Origin: Clostridiales bacterium
GTDB taxonomy: Bacteria > Bacillota > Clostridia > Oscillospirales > Oscillospiraceae
Length of the DNA stretch: 44,649 bases
Direction: 5' to 3'
Assembly: GCA_022787565.1 (NCBI GenBank)
Contig: JALFVN010000075.1
Location: 1 to 44,649, forward strand
In this document: in pieces, positions 27,361 through 38,331 of the stretch
Layout of the letters: each line of letters starts with the position of its first letter
Position numbering within the stretch: position 1 is the first letter of the stretch
Notes under the pieces: generated by a model
Seen by the model: only the letters and a program-made list of their open reading frames with translations
What the model was told of the DNA's origin: nothing
Databases searched by the model: none
Translations under genes and position numbers: made by a program

Positions 27361-28740
27361 TTACAGAAAACCATCGAAGCGCTGTGTCAATTCGTCCAGC
27401 CTTTCCCGGACTTTTTCCCGGCTTTCCGCGATTTCAGCGCGCATCTCCTGCAGCTCGCTTTTTGTCCCGGAAACCGCGTTCCGCTGCCGCTCCCGGCCCC
27501 GGTAAAGGTCCTCCATGGCCTTTGCCGCGGCGTGGCACATCTCGTCGGAAAAGCGCTCGTGCCGGGGGTAAAGTCCCCGTTTATCATTATAAATCACTGT
27601 CTGATACCGGTCAACCGCTGCGGCTACGGAGCTGTCCCAGGACAGGTAAAGATCCCTCTCCGCATTTTCTCCCACACGTTTTATAAGCTCAGGCGCATCG
27701 CACAGCCTTTGCAGCTTTGCCGCCATAGAAGCCGCGTTTTCTTCCATAAGAAAGCCGTTCACACCGTCCTGCACGTCCTCTGCGGCGCAGCTTCCCTCCA
27801 CCAGCACGCTGGGCAGGGCGCAGGCTGCCGCCTCGCGCACCACAAGGCCGTTGGTGTCAAAGCTTGAGGGGAAAAGGAAAAGGTCCGCACGGCAGTACCA
27901 GGCGCGGATCAAGTTTCTGTCGTGTATGGCCGGAGCAAAAAATACCTTTGCGTCAAGCCCCAGAGCACTGCTGTACGCGCAGATTTCCTCCTTGTCATTT
28001 CCCGCGCCCACAAAGACCATGCGGAAATCCCTGCCGCTGTCCATCATCGTCTTCAGGGCGTCCAGGATGATCCGGATGCCCTTGTACCACATCATCCGTC
28101 CCACAAACAGGAACACCGGCAGCCCTGCCGGAAGGTCATAGTCCTGCGTCACCTGAGCCACCAGCCCATCCGGCACTCTGCCTCTGGGAAAATCCACGCC
28201 GTTGGGCATGACCAGATAATCTCCCTGATAGCCCAGCTTCCGCAGATTCTCCCCCGCGCCCCGGCTCACTGTCCACACCTCGTCGCAGGCGGAAATATTC
28301 TCCACCAGCAGCCTGGCCGCCTCTTCCCGCAGGAGCCTGCTTTTGACGGCGTTGGCAATGTCGATATCAAACTTGGTGTGGTAGGTAAAGACCAGGGGCA
28401 CATGGATCCTGTCCCGCAGGGCTCTGGCCAGGATGGTGGAGGTAATGGGGCAGTGGCTGTGAATGAGATTGAAGCTCTCCCCTTTCAGCCTGTTCATTAC
28501 TTCCGGCGAGAAAGGAATACCGGCCCGATAGCCCACAGCTTTCGTCATATCCACGCTGGGATAGCGGATCACGGGAAAGGCAAAGGCACTGTCATCCGCG
28601 TCCGGGTAGAAGGGCGTCACCACCGCGGCGCGGCCGTACTTTTGGGAGATGATCTGTGCATAGTTGGTCACAGCGTTGGCCACGCCGTCTATGGCAGGCG
28701 GAAAGGAGTCGTTTACAAGGCAGACATTCAGTTTTTCCAT
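27361..28740 (-). CDS. GT4-family glycosyltransferase with C-terminal coiled coil
   Basis: A 459-residue GT-B enzyme. The N-terminal domain begins V-C-L-V-N-D-S-F-P-P-A-I-D-G-V-A-N-A-V, and the C-terminal half has F-V-G-R-M-M-W-Y-K-G and the donor-site region F-P-S-S-F-D-T-N-G-L-V-V-R-E-A-A-A. It resembles enzymes that build glucosyl-diacylglycerol or phosphatidylinositol mannosides. I chose ATG 28740 with AGGGAG upstream rather than the longer frame. The last 70 residues (from about 395) form an unusual coiled coil rich in Glu, Arg and Lys, absent from most GT4 enzymes. The acceptor is unknown, probably a membrane lipid. Confidence 0.88.
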   Translation of the reverse strand: MEKLNVCLVNDSFPPAIDGVANAVTNYAQIISQKYGRAAVVTPFYPDADDSAFAFPVIRYPSVDMTKAVGYRAGIPFSPEVMNRLKGESFNLIHSHCPITSTILARALRDRIHVPLVFTYHTKFDIDIANAVKSRLLREEAARLLVENISACDEVWTVSRGAGENLRKLGYQGDYLVMPNGVDFPRGRVPDGLVAQVTQDYDLPAGLPVFLFVGRMMWYKGIRIILDALKTMMDSGRDFRMVFVGAGNDKEEICAYSSALGLDAKVFFAPAIHDRNLIRAWYCRADLFLFPSSFDTNGLVVREAAACALPSVLVEGSCAAEDVQDGVNGFLMEENAASMAAKLQRLCDAPELIKRVGENAERDLYLSWDSSVAAAVDRYQTVIYNDKRGLYPRHERFSDEMCHAAAKAMEDLYRGRERQRNAVSGTKSELQEMRAEIAESREKVRERLDELTQRFDGFL

Positions 28741-28811
28741 TGGGATCTCCCTTCTGCCGCTTTCTCGGCCAGCGGCACGCCGTTTTCCTTTGGGCTCTTC
28801 GTCCACAGAAG

Positions 28812-28839
28812 ATTATATCTGCCGGCGCACATTTTTCAA
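28812..28839 (-). promoter_or_regulatory. Promoter of the GT4-MATE operon
   Basis: On the minus strand TTGAAA (28839-28834) and TATAAT (28817-28812) are 16 bases apart. Confidence 0.7.
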
Positions 28840-28851
28840 GAGGGAAACGGT

Positions 28852-28890
28852 AAAAAATCTGCCGCTACTGAATACAGCAGCGGCAGATTT
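28852..28890 (-). terminator. Terminator of the 2-oxoacid oxidoreductase operon
   Basis: AAATCTGCCGCT pairs with AGCGGCAGATTT across a 9-base loop; on the minus strand TTTTTT follows. Confidence 0.85.
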
Positions 28891-28908
28891 GTTCATTTGT
28901 TATGGGAA

Positions 28909-29445
28909 TTATCTTGCCGACTCCATGCCGGCGACCAGCGCCTTCTTGTTGCCTTCCAGGAATCTTGCCTTCTTCTCGCCCAGCTCGATGCGGATGGCCT
29001 CCATCATGGTCTCCACACTGGTGATGGGCGCTTTTTCCAGCATGGCGCCCAGGATGGCCACGTTCGCGCCCTTGGGGTTGCCTACTTCTTCCGCGATGCG
29101 GTTGGCATCGCAGTAGACCACCTGGATATCATCGCGCTCAACCTTGCGGTCGATCAGGGACTGGTTCACAACCAGAACGCCGCCCGGCTTGACCTTATCC
29201 TCAAACTTGAGGAGAGAGGGCAGGTTCATGGCCACGATAACGTCTGCCATATCCACCAGAGGTGAACCCACTTCTTCGTCGCTGACGATGACAGAGCAGT
29301 TCGCGGTGCCGCCGCGCATCTCCGGGCCGTAGGAGGGCAGCCAGGAGACGTGCTTGCCGTCCAGCATACATGCCATTGCCACGAATTTACCGATCAGAAG
29401 CATGCCCTGACCGCCGAAACCTGCAAAAATAAACTGTTTCATCAT
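28909..29445 (-). CDS. 2-oxoacid:ferredoxin oxidoreductase, gamma subunit
   Basis: A 178-residue gamma domain (catalytic-domain fold of pyruvate/ketoisovalerate oxidoreductases). It shows the G-F-G-G-Q-G-M-L-L-I-G-K-F start and the S-Y-G-P-E-M-R-G-G-T-A-N-C motif. With the alpha, beta and ferredoxin subunits upstream it forms an enzyme that oxidises a 2-oxoacid with CoA and reduces ferredoxin, or runs in reverse to fix CO2. It overlaps the beta gene by 4 bases and is the last gene of the operon. The ketoisovalerate-type (Vor) versus 2-oxoglutarate-type (Kor) choice cannot be settled here. Confidence 0.9.
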   Translation of the reverse strand: MMKQFIFAGFGGQGMLLIGKFVAMACMLDGKHVSWLPSYGPEMRGGTANCSVIVSDEEVGSPLVDMADVIVAMNLPSLLKFEDKVKPGGVLVVNQSLIDRKVERDDIQVVYCDANRIAEEVGNPKGANVAILGAMLEKAPITSVETMMEAIRIELGEKKARFLEGNKKALVAGMESAR

Positions 29446-30194
29446 AATTTCTCAGCAGCCCCCTTGTCTTTATACACGCCCAGAGGATAGTAAGGGATCA
29501 TGTTCTCTTCCAACCACTTGAGTGCTTCAACAGGGCTGAGGCCCCAGTTGGTGGGGCAGGTGGACAGAACTTCGATCATGCAGAAGCCCTTACCCTCCAG
29601 CTGATACTGGAACGCCTTTTTGATCGCCTTCTTGGTTTTGAGGATATTTGCGTTGTTGTTCACTGCGCAGCGCTCGATATAGTAGGAACCGGGCACCTGA
29701 GAGAGCATCTCAGACATTTTGATGGGTGCGCCGCACCAGGCCTCGTCGCGGCCGTTGGGGGAGGTGGTGGTCTTCTGGCCCACCAGGGTGGTGGGGGCCA
29801 TCTGGCCGCCGGTCATGCCGTAAATGGCGTTGTTCACAAAGACGGTCACGATCTTCTCGCCGCGGTGGGCAGCATGGACGATCTCTGCCGTGCCGATGGA
29901 GGCCAGGTCGCCGTCGCCCTGATAGGTGAATACCACACTGTCGGGCTTTGCGCGCTTGATGCCGGTAGCCACCGCAGGGGCGCGGCCATGGGCAGCCTCA
30001 AACATGTCGCAGTTAAAGTAATCATAGGCAAAGACGGAGCAGCCAACAGGCGCCACGCCCACCACATTGCCGTCCAGCTTCAGCTCATCCAGCACCTCCG
30101 CCACCAGACGGTGGATGATGCCGTGGTTGCAGCCGGGACAGTAGTGGAACTGTTTATCGGTCAAAAGACTGGTCTTTTCAAAGATAACGGACAT
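29442..30194 (-). CDS. 2-oxoacid:ferredoxin oxidoreductase, beta subunit (TPP-binding)
   Basis: A 250-residue subunit carrying thiamine pyrophosphate. It contains C-P-G-C-N-H-G near residue 19, which contacts the cofactor, and the TPP/Mg motif G-D-G-D-L-A-S-I-G about residue 95 with N-N-A-I-Y-G-M-T-G-G-Q about 30 residues later. This subunit performs the decarboxylation step. It follows the alpha gene without a gap and overlaps gamma by 4 bases. The arrangement matches Vor/Kor complexes rather than fused pyruvate:ferredoxin oxidoreductase. Confidence 0.93.
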   Translation of the reverse strand: MSVIFEKTSLLTDKQFHYCPGCNHGIIHRLVAEVLDELKLDGNVVGVAPVGCSVFAYDYFNCDMFEAAHGRAPAVATGIKRAKPDSVVFTYQGDGDLASIGTAEIVHAAHRGEKIVTVFVNNAIYGMTGGQMAPTTLVGQKTTTSPNGRDEAWCGAPIKMSEMLSQVPGSYYIERCAVNNNANILKTKKAIKKAFQYQLEGKGFCMIEVLSTCPTNWGLSPVEALKWLEENMIPYYPLGVYKDKGAAEKL

Positions 30195-31274
30195 TTATTT
30201 ACCCTCCTTCATTTCGAGGATCTTCGTCTTGATCTCTTCGGTGGTGGGCATCAGGCTGCCGCAGTGGCCAAAGAAATCCACAGGCTTTGCGCCGTTTACA
30301 GCCAGCTTCACGTCCTCAAGCATCTGGCCTTCGTTGGCTTCCACGTCCAGCAGTGCCTTTACGCCCTCCCGGTCTGCCGCCGCCTTGAGAGGCGCATCGG
30401 GGAAGGGCCACACAGTGATGGGACGGAACAGTCCGGCCTTAATGCCCATTTCGCGCAGCTCATCCACAGCGGATCTGGCAATACGGGATACCGTGCCGAA
30501 AGCAGTGATGATGTACTCGGCGTCCTCCAGCTTGTATTCCTCCCACATCTGCTCGTTCTTTCTGGCCTCGGCATAGATGGCCTGCAGATGGTCGTTATGT
30601 ACGGTCAGATCCTCGGTGTTGATGAAGAGGGAGTTGATGACCGCGCGCTTTGCGGGATCGTCGCCGGGTTTCCAGCCGGTAGCCGCCCAGGGCTTCTTCT
30701 CGGGATCTACCTTGTAGTCCACCATCTCAGGCATTTCCACAGGCTCCATCATCTGGGCGATGATGCCGTCGGCCAGGAACAGCACGGGCATGCGGTATTT
30801 TTCCGCCTTGTCAAAGGCGAACATCATGATGTTGATGGCTTCCTGAATGGATGCGGGTGCATAGGTCAGCAGGTGGTAGTCGCCATTGCCGCCGCCCTTG
30901 ACGCCCTGGAAATAGTCGCCCTGAGAGGCCTGGATGCTGCCCAGACCGGGGCCGCCGCGCATGACGTTCAGGATCACGCAGGGCAGCTGCGCGCCTGCGC
31001 AGTAGGAGATGCCCTCCTGCTTCAGGCTGACGCCGGGGCTGGAGGAAGAGGTGATGACGCGGGCGCCGGTGCCGGCAGCGCCGTACACCATGTTGATCGC
31101 CGCAACTTCGCTCTCCGCCTGGAGGAAGCAGCCGCCCACCTCGGGCATACGGGCGGACATATATTCGGGAATTTCTGTCTGCGGGGTGATAGGATAGCCG
31201 AAGAAGAAACGTGCGCCGGCGCGGATTGCGGCCTCCGCAATCGCTTCGCTACCCTTCATAAGAGTCAATGCCAT
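30195..31274 (-). CDS. vorB: 2-oxoacid:ferredoxin oxidoreductase, alpha subunit (VorB type)
   Basis: The 359-residue subunit has the family start G-N-x-A-I/E-A-I-A-E-A-A-I-R-A-G-A with F-F-G-Y-P-I-T-P-Q-T-E-I-P-E, the E-S-E-V-A-A-I-N-M-V-Y-G-A-A-G-T-G-A helix, and S-S-S-S-P-G-V-S-L. Proteins of this kind are usually named 3-methyl-2-oxobutanoate dehydrogenase subunit VorB. The alpha subunit binds substrate and CoA with beta. It follows the ferredoxin gene by 13 bases. The complex may serve branched-chain amino acid breakdown or the reverse synthesis from short acids. Confidence 0.92.
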   Translation of the reverse strand: MALTLMKGSEAIAEAAIRAGARFFFGYPITPQTEIPEYMSARMPEVGGCFLQAESEVAAINMVYGAAGTGARVITSSSSPGVSLKQEGISYCAGAQLPCVILNVMRGGPGLGSIQASQGDYFQGVKGGGNGDYHLLTYAPASIQEAINIMMFAFDKAEKYRMPVLFLADGIIAQMMEPVEMPEMVDYKVDPEKKPWAATGWKPGDDPAKRAVINSLFINTEDLTVHNDHLQAIYAEARKNEQMWEEYKLEDAEYIITAFGTVSRIARSAVDELREMGIKAGLFRPITVWPFPDAPLKAAADREGVKALLDVEANEGQMLEDVKLAVNGAKPVDFFGHCGSLMPTTEEIKTKILEMKEGK

Positions 31275-31287
31275 TTTCTATTCCTCC

Positions 31288-31497
31288 TTAATCCTTCTCT
31301 ATCCTGATTGCCACATCGGGGCAGGTGCGTGCGCAGGATGCGCAGCCTATACAAGCTTCCTGGTCGACCACTTCTGCTGGATGGTAGCCTTTTGCGTTGA
31401 GCTTGGTTTTGGAAAGGGCGAGGACATTTTTGGGGCAAGCTCTTGCGCAAAGTCCACATCCCTTACAAACAAGCTCGTTGATCGTTACCTTTACCAT
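31288..31497 (-). CDS. 2[4Fe-4S] ferredoxin subunit of the 2-oxoacid oxidoreductase
   Basis: The 69-residue protein has two complete C-x-x-C-x-x-C-x-x-x-C-P motifs ([12 protein letters not shown] at about 11-22 and [12 protein letters not shown] at about 49-60). It takes electrons from the TPP subunit and passes them to free ferredoxin. A D-subunit as first gene of the cluster is typical of Vor/Kor operons. The short N-terminus before the first cluster suggests a dedicated subunit rather than a general ferredoxin. Confidence 0.93.
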   Translation of the reverse strand: MVKVTINELVCKGCGLCARACPKNVLALSKTKLNAKGYHPAEVVDQEACIGCASCARTCPDVAIRIEKD

Positions 31498-31574
31498 GAT
31501 TCAACCTCTTTTCATTTATTTTTTGAAAAATGCCATACAAATCAGGAACCGCATTCCGCGGGAACAAACTTTTT

Positions 31575-32282
31575 TTACTGGCTCAGTCCCTTGATCCAGC
31601 TGTCCCAGTCGCGGTGCATATAGGTGTCGATCGCGATGGGTGTGCCGATATATCTGGGATCGTGCCCTTCCGCCAGGAAGATATCCAGCAGCTCTTTTCT
31701 GCCGGAGGTGTAAGCCACCGGGACGCCGGTGATTTCAGACACCTGTCTGATCATCTCGTAGCCGTCCCGCAGTTCCTCCGGGCCGGTCATCTGGGCAAGG
31801 TTCGTGTTATTGATCATGCCGGTGATCTTCAGCCGGGAGTGAAGCTCCATCTCCTCCTGAAGGCGGATGATCTTTTCCACCGTGCCCGCCAGCGGACGGC
31901 GGATGTTGACAACGTTCAGCACCTCCAGCTCGCCGGGAGCCAGAGCCATGAAATCCTCATGGTAGCGGCCGAGAGCCGTGGAGCCCACCGCGTCGCCGCC
32001 AACGTCGAACACAACGGTGTCCCAGTCCATGGCAAAAGCGGAGGCCACCTCCGCAGGCAGGGACAGGGTTTCGATCCCGGAGCAGGCATAGTTGGGAGAT
32101 ACAAGCCGGATCTCCTTCATGCTGACCAGCTTGCCGTGCTCGGCCAGGCGGAAATAGGTGTTCACCATGTCGAGGTCAAGAAGCTCCGTGCGGCCGTGCT
32201 GCGCAGCTTTCATGGCAAAGTTCAGCGCAAGCTCGGTTTTTCCGCTGCCGTAGTTGCCGATCAGAACGTAATATTTCTTCAT
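31575..32282 (-). CDS. P-loop ATPase (MinD/CobB-like) of the oxidoreductase operon
   Basis: A 235-residue P-loop protein with Walker A G9-N-Y-G-S-G-K15-T, a L-L-D-L-D-M-V-N-T-Y-F-R motif like the deviant-Walker MinD/ParA group, and a Walker-B-like T-V-V-F-D-V-G-G-D. The last region carries T-S-G-R-K-E. It lies 77 bases before the ferredoxin gene behind the shared promoter. I know similar ATP-binding proteins accompany Vor/Kor operons in Clostridia, but the function is not established; assembly of the Fe-S/TPP complex is a fair guess. Confidence 0.75.
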   Translation of the reverse strand: MKKYYVLIGNYGSGKTELALNFAMKAAQHGRTELLDLDMVNTYFRLAEHGKLVSMKEIRLVSPNYACSGIETLSLPAEVASAFAMDWDTVVFDVGGDAVGSTALGRYHEDFMALAPGELEVLNVVNIRRPLAGTVEKIIRLQEEMELHSRLKITGMINNTNLAQMTGPEELRDGYEMIRQVSEITGVPVAYTSGRKELLDIFLAEGHDPRYIGTPIAIDTYMHRDWDSWIKGLSQ

Positions 32283-32330
32283 TGGTCTGCCTGAACCCCC
32301 TCAACAATTAACGAACTTTTTACAGGATAT

Positions 32331-32360
32331 ATATTAACATTTCCGGCTTGTCTCAGTCAA
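32331..32360 (-). promoter_or_regulatory. Promoter of the ATPase-Vor operon
   Basis: On the minus strand TTGACT (32360-32355) and TAATAT (32336-32331) are 18 bases apart, 49 bases before the start codon. Confidence 0.65.
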
Positions 32361-32509
32361 TCATCAATATGACTATATTTCACCTTATTTAAATTGCAAA
32401 TTGACGAACAAAGAAAAGTTTTGCATTTGTTAAAAGGCGTTTTTTCGATTTTTACCCTATTTTTACACTTATTCCGATCACTGTAATGCATTAAATCGAG
32501 TTAACTTAA

Positions 32510-32540
32510 AAAGTACAGGCGGAAAAACCGCCTGTACTTT
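32510..32540. repeat. Hairpin repeat copy 2 in the Vor-atp gap
   Basis: A 13-bp perfect hairpin (AAAGTACAGGCGG with its complement, AAAAA loop). All 31 bases are identical to the hairpin at 32701-32731. The rest of the gap (32283-32730) contains the Vor promoter, an AT-rich stretch and further hairpins at 32611-32626 (GGGGAC/GTCCCC), 32633-32668 and 32671-32702, but no gene. Confidence 0.75.
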
Positions 32541-32632
32541 CAGACTGCAGACAAAGCTATCGGCAGCGTATACAAATGCATGGGGAGAGCGCAGAGAGGG
32601 GACGGGAGTCCCCTTTCGGCGTTCAATCCATG

Positions 32633-32668
32633 CTTATTCGGGAGTATTTTTGAATACTCCTGAATAAG
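32633..32668. repeat. 16-bp hairpin in the Vor-atp gap
   Basis: CTTATTCGGGAGTATT pairs with 32653-32668 with one G-T pair. It has no T-run in either direction, so its function is unclear. Confidence 0.6.
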
Positions 32669-32670
32669 TT

Positions 32671-32702
32671 TTCAAGGCGTCGAACTTTGTCGACGCCTTG
32701 AA
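32671..32702. repeat. 13-bp hairpin next to the atpC terminator
   Basis: TTCAAGGCGTCGA (32671-32683) pairs perfectly with 32690-32702. It overlaps the first bases of the next hairpin, so the two structures compete or stack. Confidence 0.6.
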
Positions 32703-32731
32703 AGTACAGGCGGAAAAACCGCCTGTACTTT
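32701..32731 (-). terminator. Terminator hairpin at the end of the atp operon (repeat copy 1)
   Basis: A 13-bp hairpin identical to that at 32510-32540. It begins at the atpC stop codon (32731-32733). Only CTTT follows the stem on the minus strand, so termination may depend on the adjacent hairpins. Confidence 0.6.
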
Positions 32732-32994
32732 TACTCCATCTTCAGATAAGAGACCAGAACCGTTACCTCATTGTCCGCCACATTGGCAATTCCGTCGCTG
32801 ACGGAGAGGCAGAAAACCTTGTCCTCTCCCACGCGATATTTCAAAATCCCGCTCTTCACCGCGCAGAGCATCGGGGCGTGGCCGGACAGCACCCCCACTG
32901 AGCCGAACTCCGTGGGGATGGAGACATAATTGACCATTTTCTCGTGGCTTTCGCCCTCGGCGGTGACCACGCTGAGCTTTATTCTGTCAGCCAT
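32731..32994 (-). CDS. atpC: ATP synthase epsilon subunit, short form
   Basis: The 87-residue protein matches the N-terminal beta-sandwich of F1 epsilon: S-V-V-T-A-E-G, V-N-Y-V-S-I-P-T-E-F-G-S-V-G-V-L-S-G-H-A-P-M-L and the closing S-D-G-I-A-N-V-A-D-N-E-V-T-V-L. Normal epsilon has about 130-140 residues with a C-terminal two-helix domain that inhibits ATP hydrolysis. That domain is absent here and the terminator starts at the stop codon, so it is not a simple frameshift. It is the last gene of the operon, 8 bases after atpD. Confidence 0.9.
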   Translation of the reverse strand: MADRIKLSVVTAEGESHEKMVNYVSIPTEFGSVGVLSGHAPMLCAVKSGILKYRVGEDKVFCLSVSDGIANVADNEVTVLVSYLKME

Positions 32995-33002
32995 TTCCCA
33001 CC

Positions 33003-35268
<2,266 letters not shown>

Positions 35269-35295
35269 CCGCGCACCTCCCCTCCGCCGTAAGGA

Positions 35296-37539
35296 TTAGC
35301 TGAAATTTCTGCTGAATTCTCCGATCAGCGCTCTGAGTCTGCTGCGCTGTTCATCGCTCAGCTTCTTCCCGCCGTCGATAATGGCGGCAAGCTCCGGCCA
35401 GCCGTTGTGGACAAAGGGGATAAGCTCCCGCTCAAAGCGGCCTACGCTCCTGATGTCCACATCGTCGATAAAGCCCTCGTTGGCGGCAAAAATGGCAATC
35501 ACCTGATCTGCCGCGTCCATGGGGCTGTACTGTTTCTGCTTCAAAAGCTCCGTCACCTTGCGCCCCCGGTTCAGGGCATCCCTGGTAGCCTTGTCCAGGT
35601 CTGAGCCGAACTGGGCAAAGGCCTCCAGCTCTCTGTGCTGAGCAAGATCCATCCTCAGCCGCCCGGACACCTGCTTCATGGCGCCCAGCTGGGCCGCGCC
35701 GCCTACGCGGGACACGGAAAGCCCCGGGTTCACGGCAGGCCGGATGCCGGAGTTGAAAAGCTCCTCCTCCAGGAAGATCTGACCGTCGGTGATGGAGATA
35801 ACGTTTGTGGGAATATAGGCGGAAATATCCCCCGCCTTGGTCTCCACAATGGGCAGCGCGGTCATGGAACCGCCGCCCTTCTCGTCGCTGAGGCAGGCTG
35901 CCCGCTCCAGCAGACGGGAATGGAGATAAAACACGTCGCCGGGGTAGGCTTCCCGCCCGGGCGGACGGCGAAGCAGCAGGGAAATCTCCCTGTATGCCAC
36001 AGCCTGCTTGGAAAGGTCGTCATAGATGATCAGCACATGGCGGCCCTTGTACATAAAATACTCGCCGATGGCCGCGCCGGAATAGGGCGCGATGTAGAGC
36101 ATGGGCGCAGGCTCCGAAGCCGAGGCGCAGACCACGATGCTGTAGTCCATGGCCCCGTTTTCCCGCAGCTTCTCCACGATGCTGGCCACGGTGGACTCCT
36201 TCTGGCCGATGGCCACATAGATGCAGATCACGTCCTTGCCCTTCTGGTTCAGGATGGTGTCTATGGCTATGGCCGTCTTGCCCGTCTTTCTGTCGCCGAT
36301 GATCAGCTCGCGCTGACCCCGTCCGATGGGGACCAGAGCGTCTATGGCCTTTATACCGGTCTGCAGTGGGATGGTCACCGGCTTTCGGTCCAGCACTGCG
36401 GGAGCGGGGCTCTCTATGGGCCGGGTACTCTCTGTCCGGACAGCGCCCATGCCGTCGATGGGGCGGCCCAGGGCGTCCAGCACGCGCCCGATCAGCCCGT
36501 CGCCTACAGGCACCTCAATAATGCGCCCGGTGCGGCGGACCTCGTCGTTTTCCTGCACCTTTCCGTAGTCGCCCAGCAGCACAACGCCCACGTCGTTCTG
36601 CTCCAGGTCCATAACCATGCCGCGAAGCTCACCCGCAAACTCAATGAGCTCGCCGGCCATCACGTCGGACAGGCCGGAAACCCGGCAGATGCCGTTGGAA
36701 AGGCTCTTTACCCTGCCGGTCTGGTATACGTCCACGCCGGCCCGGATCCGGGAAAGTTTCTCTTTCAATGCCCCGGCCATATCGCCTTCCAGAGCATCGC
36801 CCTCCTCCAGGCTCTTTTTCACCCGTTTGAGCATGCCGGAAAGGCTGCCGTCATATACGGTGTCTCCGATCTGGAGACGCACACCGCCGATCAGTGCGGG
36901 ATCGGCCAGGGCCTCCGCCCGGACCTCCGCCGCGCCGAAGCGGCTCTTCACCAGCGCCGCAGTCCGCTCAACAAACTCGTCCGTGGGCTCGGTATCGGCA
37001 CTTACGGTAATATGGATGGGCTCTCCCCGCTCCGCTCTTGCCAGATCGCAGGGGCTGGGGTTCAGCTCGTGCTCAAGATATTCAATAAAACGCTCTTTGA
37101 GCTGTTCTTTTTCTTTTGCCCGGTCTTCTCCGCGCAGAAGTCTGCCCGCAGCCGCGGTAACGCTGTCTGCGGCCATGTCGGTCAGTTCTCTTCTGGCGTC
37201 GTACATTGCATGTCGGTTTTCCCGGCCGGTCTCCCGCCGGATCTCTTCGGCGGCAGTCTGATCGCCGTCCAGCTCCCTCAGGCTGTTTTCCCTGGCACGG
37301 TTCTCGGCGTCGCTGATGATCTGCTCGTTGAGCTTATCGGCCTCCGCTCCGCTGGCATTCAGGTCGTTCTGCAGTGCGGCGGCGTTCTCTTCGGCCTGCC
37401 GGGCTCTCTCCAGATCGCCGGCTATCCTGTCCCGACGGGTCTTGAACATGTTAACGACCAGCTTCCTGCCGAAAAAATAAAGGATCGCGGCAAGGATGGC
37501 AAAGTTAAGAAGTCCGTAAAATATGTTCCATCCGCCCAT
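35296..37539 (-). CDS. atpA: Fused ATP synthase b'-delta-alpha subunit
   Basis: One 747-residue frame holds three modules. Residues 1-160 are a b-type stalk: a membrane helix ([18 protein letters not shown]) and a long charged helix. Residues about 165-245 match the C-terminal domain of delta ([23 protein letters not shown]). From about 254 there is a full alpha subunit ([16 protein letters not shown], Walker [29 protein letters not shown]). Alpha is usually a separate protein of about 500 residues; from ATG 36780 (M254) this part is 494 residues, with GGAAGG 4 bases before that codon. Mycobacteria have a b-delta fusion, but joining alpha too is striking. A separate b gene lies upstream. Confidence 0.93.
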   Translation of the reverse strand: MGGWNIFYGLLNFAILAAILYFFGRKLVVNMFKTRRDRIAGDLERARQAEENAAALQNDLNASGAEADKLNEQIISDAENRARENSLRELDGDQTAAEEIRRETGRENRHAMYDARRELTDMAADSVTAAAGRLLRGEDRAKEKEQLKERFIEYLEHELNPSPCDLARAERGEPIHITVSADTEPTDEFVERTAALVKSRFGAAEVRAEALADPALIGGVRLQIGDTVYDGSLSGMLKRVKKSLEEGDALEGDMAGALKEKLSRIRAGVDVYQTGRVKSLSNGICRVSGLSDVMAGELIEFAGELRGMVMDLEQNDVGVVLLGDYGKVQENDEVRRTGRIIEVPVGDGLIGRVLDALGRPIDGMGAVRTESTRPIESPAPAVLDRKPVTIPLQTGIKAIDALVPIGRGQRELIIGDRKTGKTAIAIDTILNQKGKDVICIYVAIGQKESTVASIVEKLRENGAMDYSIVVCASASEPAPMLYIAPYSGAAIGEYFMYKGRHVLIIYDDLSKQAVAYREISLLLRRPPGREAYPGDVFYLHSRLLERAACLSDEKGGGSMTALPIVETKAGDISAYIPTNVISITDGQIFLEEELFNSGIRPAVNPGLSVSRVGGAAQLGAMKQVSGRLRMDLAQHRELEAFAQFGSDLDKATRDALNRGRKVTELLKQKQYSPMDAADQVIAIFAANEGFIDDVDIRSVGRFERELIPFVHNGWPELAAIIDGGKKLSDEQRSRLRALIGEFSRNFS

Positions 37540-37580
37540 GGCTGGGACACTCCTCCTCTCCTGCTGATTTGTTTTTCCGC

Positions 37581-38021
37581 TTATTCTCCCGGGGCATAGC
37601 CGCCGCTGAGCAGCCTGTCGGCAAGCAGAGCGGCAAGCTCGTCCTCGTCTGCCTTCAGCTTCCCGGCTTCACCGGCCTGAAAGCGGCAGACCTCTTCTCT
37701 TGCCCTGCTCCGGCTCTCCTCGGCGCTCTGCCGGGCCTGCTGAAGTGCAGCTTCCCGGCGCTGCTCGTCTGCATTCCGGGCCTGCTCCACAATTTGCTTT
37801 GCCCGGTCCATGCTCTCTTTCCGCTTGGCCTCCAGGAGCATCTCATTGGCCTGCACGGCGGCGAGAGCCTGCTTCTCCGCGTCCAGTCCCTTTTCTATCC
37901 GGGCACTGCGCTCGTCCATGAAGCTGATCAGCGGGTCATACAGGAAGTATTTAAGCAGGAAAAACAGCAGGAAGAAGCTTGCCGCGGTCAAAACCAGCTC
38001 GGAAATATTTATGCTAAGCAT
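37581..38021 (-). CDS. atpF: ATP synthase b subunit
   Basis: The 146-residue protein has one N-terminal membrane helix ([22 protein letters not shown]) followed by the b-subunit pattern [15 protein letters not shown] and a long helix rich in Ala, Glu, Arg and Gln. It forms half of the peripheral stalk. The other half is probably the b'-like domain of the fusion protein downstream, giving an unequal b/b' pair. It sits between atpE and the fusion gene, as in standard operons. Confidence 0.92.
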   Translation of the reverse strand: MLSINISELVLTAASFFLLFFLLKYFLYDPLISFMDERSARIEKGLDAEKQALAAVQANEMLLEAKRKESMDRAKQIVEQARNADEQRREAALQQARQSAEESRSRAREEVCRFQAGEAGKLKADEDELAALLADRLLSGGYAPGE

Positions 38022-38057
38022 ACCGCATCTTCCTCCGAATGATTGCTTATTTTCATC

Positions 38058-38285
38058 TTATATCTTGCCGACCAGCATGAAGGCGATGAGCAGACCGTAA
38101 ATGGTCAGCGCCTCGATCAGGCCCAGGGCCAGGATCATTGAGGAACGGATCTGACCTGCCGCCTCAGGCTGGCGCGCGATGGACTCCATAGCCTTAGACG
38201 CCACCATGCCCTGAGCGATGGCGGGGCCGCACACGCAAAGGCCCATCATGATTGCAATTGCAAGAGCGATTGTTCCGGATGCCAT
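38058..38285 (-). CDS. atpE: ATP synthase c subunit
   Basis: The 75-residue hairpin protein has two membrane helices and a polar loop with S-I-A-R-Q-P-E-A. The ion-binding carboxylate is E58 in [12 protein letters not shown]25 is in helix 1, but the residue after E58 is Ala rather than the Ser/Thr of Na+-type rings, so proton coupling is the better guess. I chose ATG 38285 because GGAGG lies 8 bases upstream; the longer frame starts at an unlikely TTG that overlaps this site. Confidence 0.93.
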   Translation of the reverse strand: MASGTIALAIAIMMGLCVCGPAIAQGMVASKAMESIARQPEAAGQIRSSMILALGLIEALTIYGLLIAFMLVGKI

Positions 38286-38331
38286 AATATTTTCCTCCAA
38301 ATAAAATATTTCTTTAATAATATATATTGTA

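Noticed and set aside
35635-37599. 654-residue plus-strand frame opposite the ATP synthase fusion gene
   Set aside because: A shadow of the real gene; no recognisable motifs.
38058-38285. Na+-type c ring, because of Q25 in helix 1
   Set aside because: The residue after E58 is Ala, not the Ser or Thr needed for Na+ coordination, so proton coupling is more likely; not decisive.
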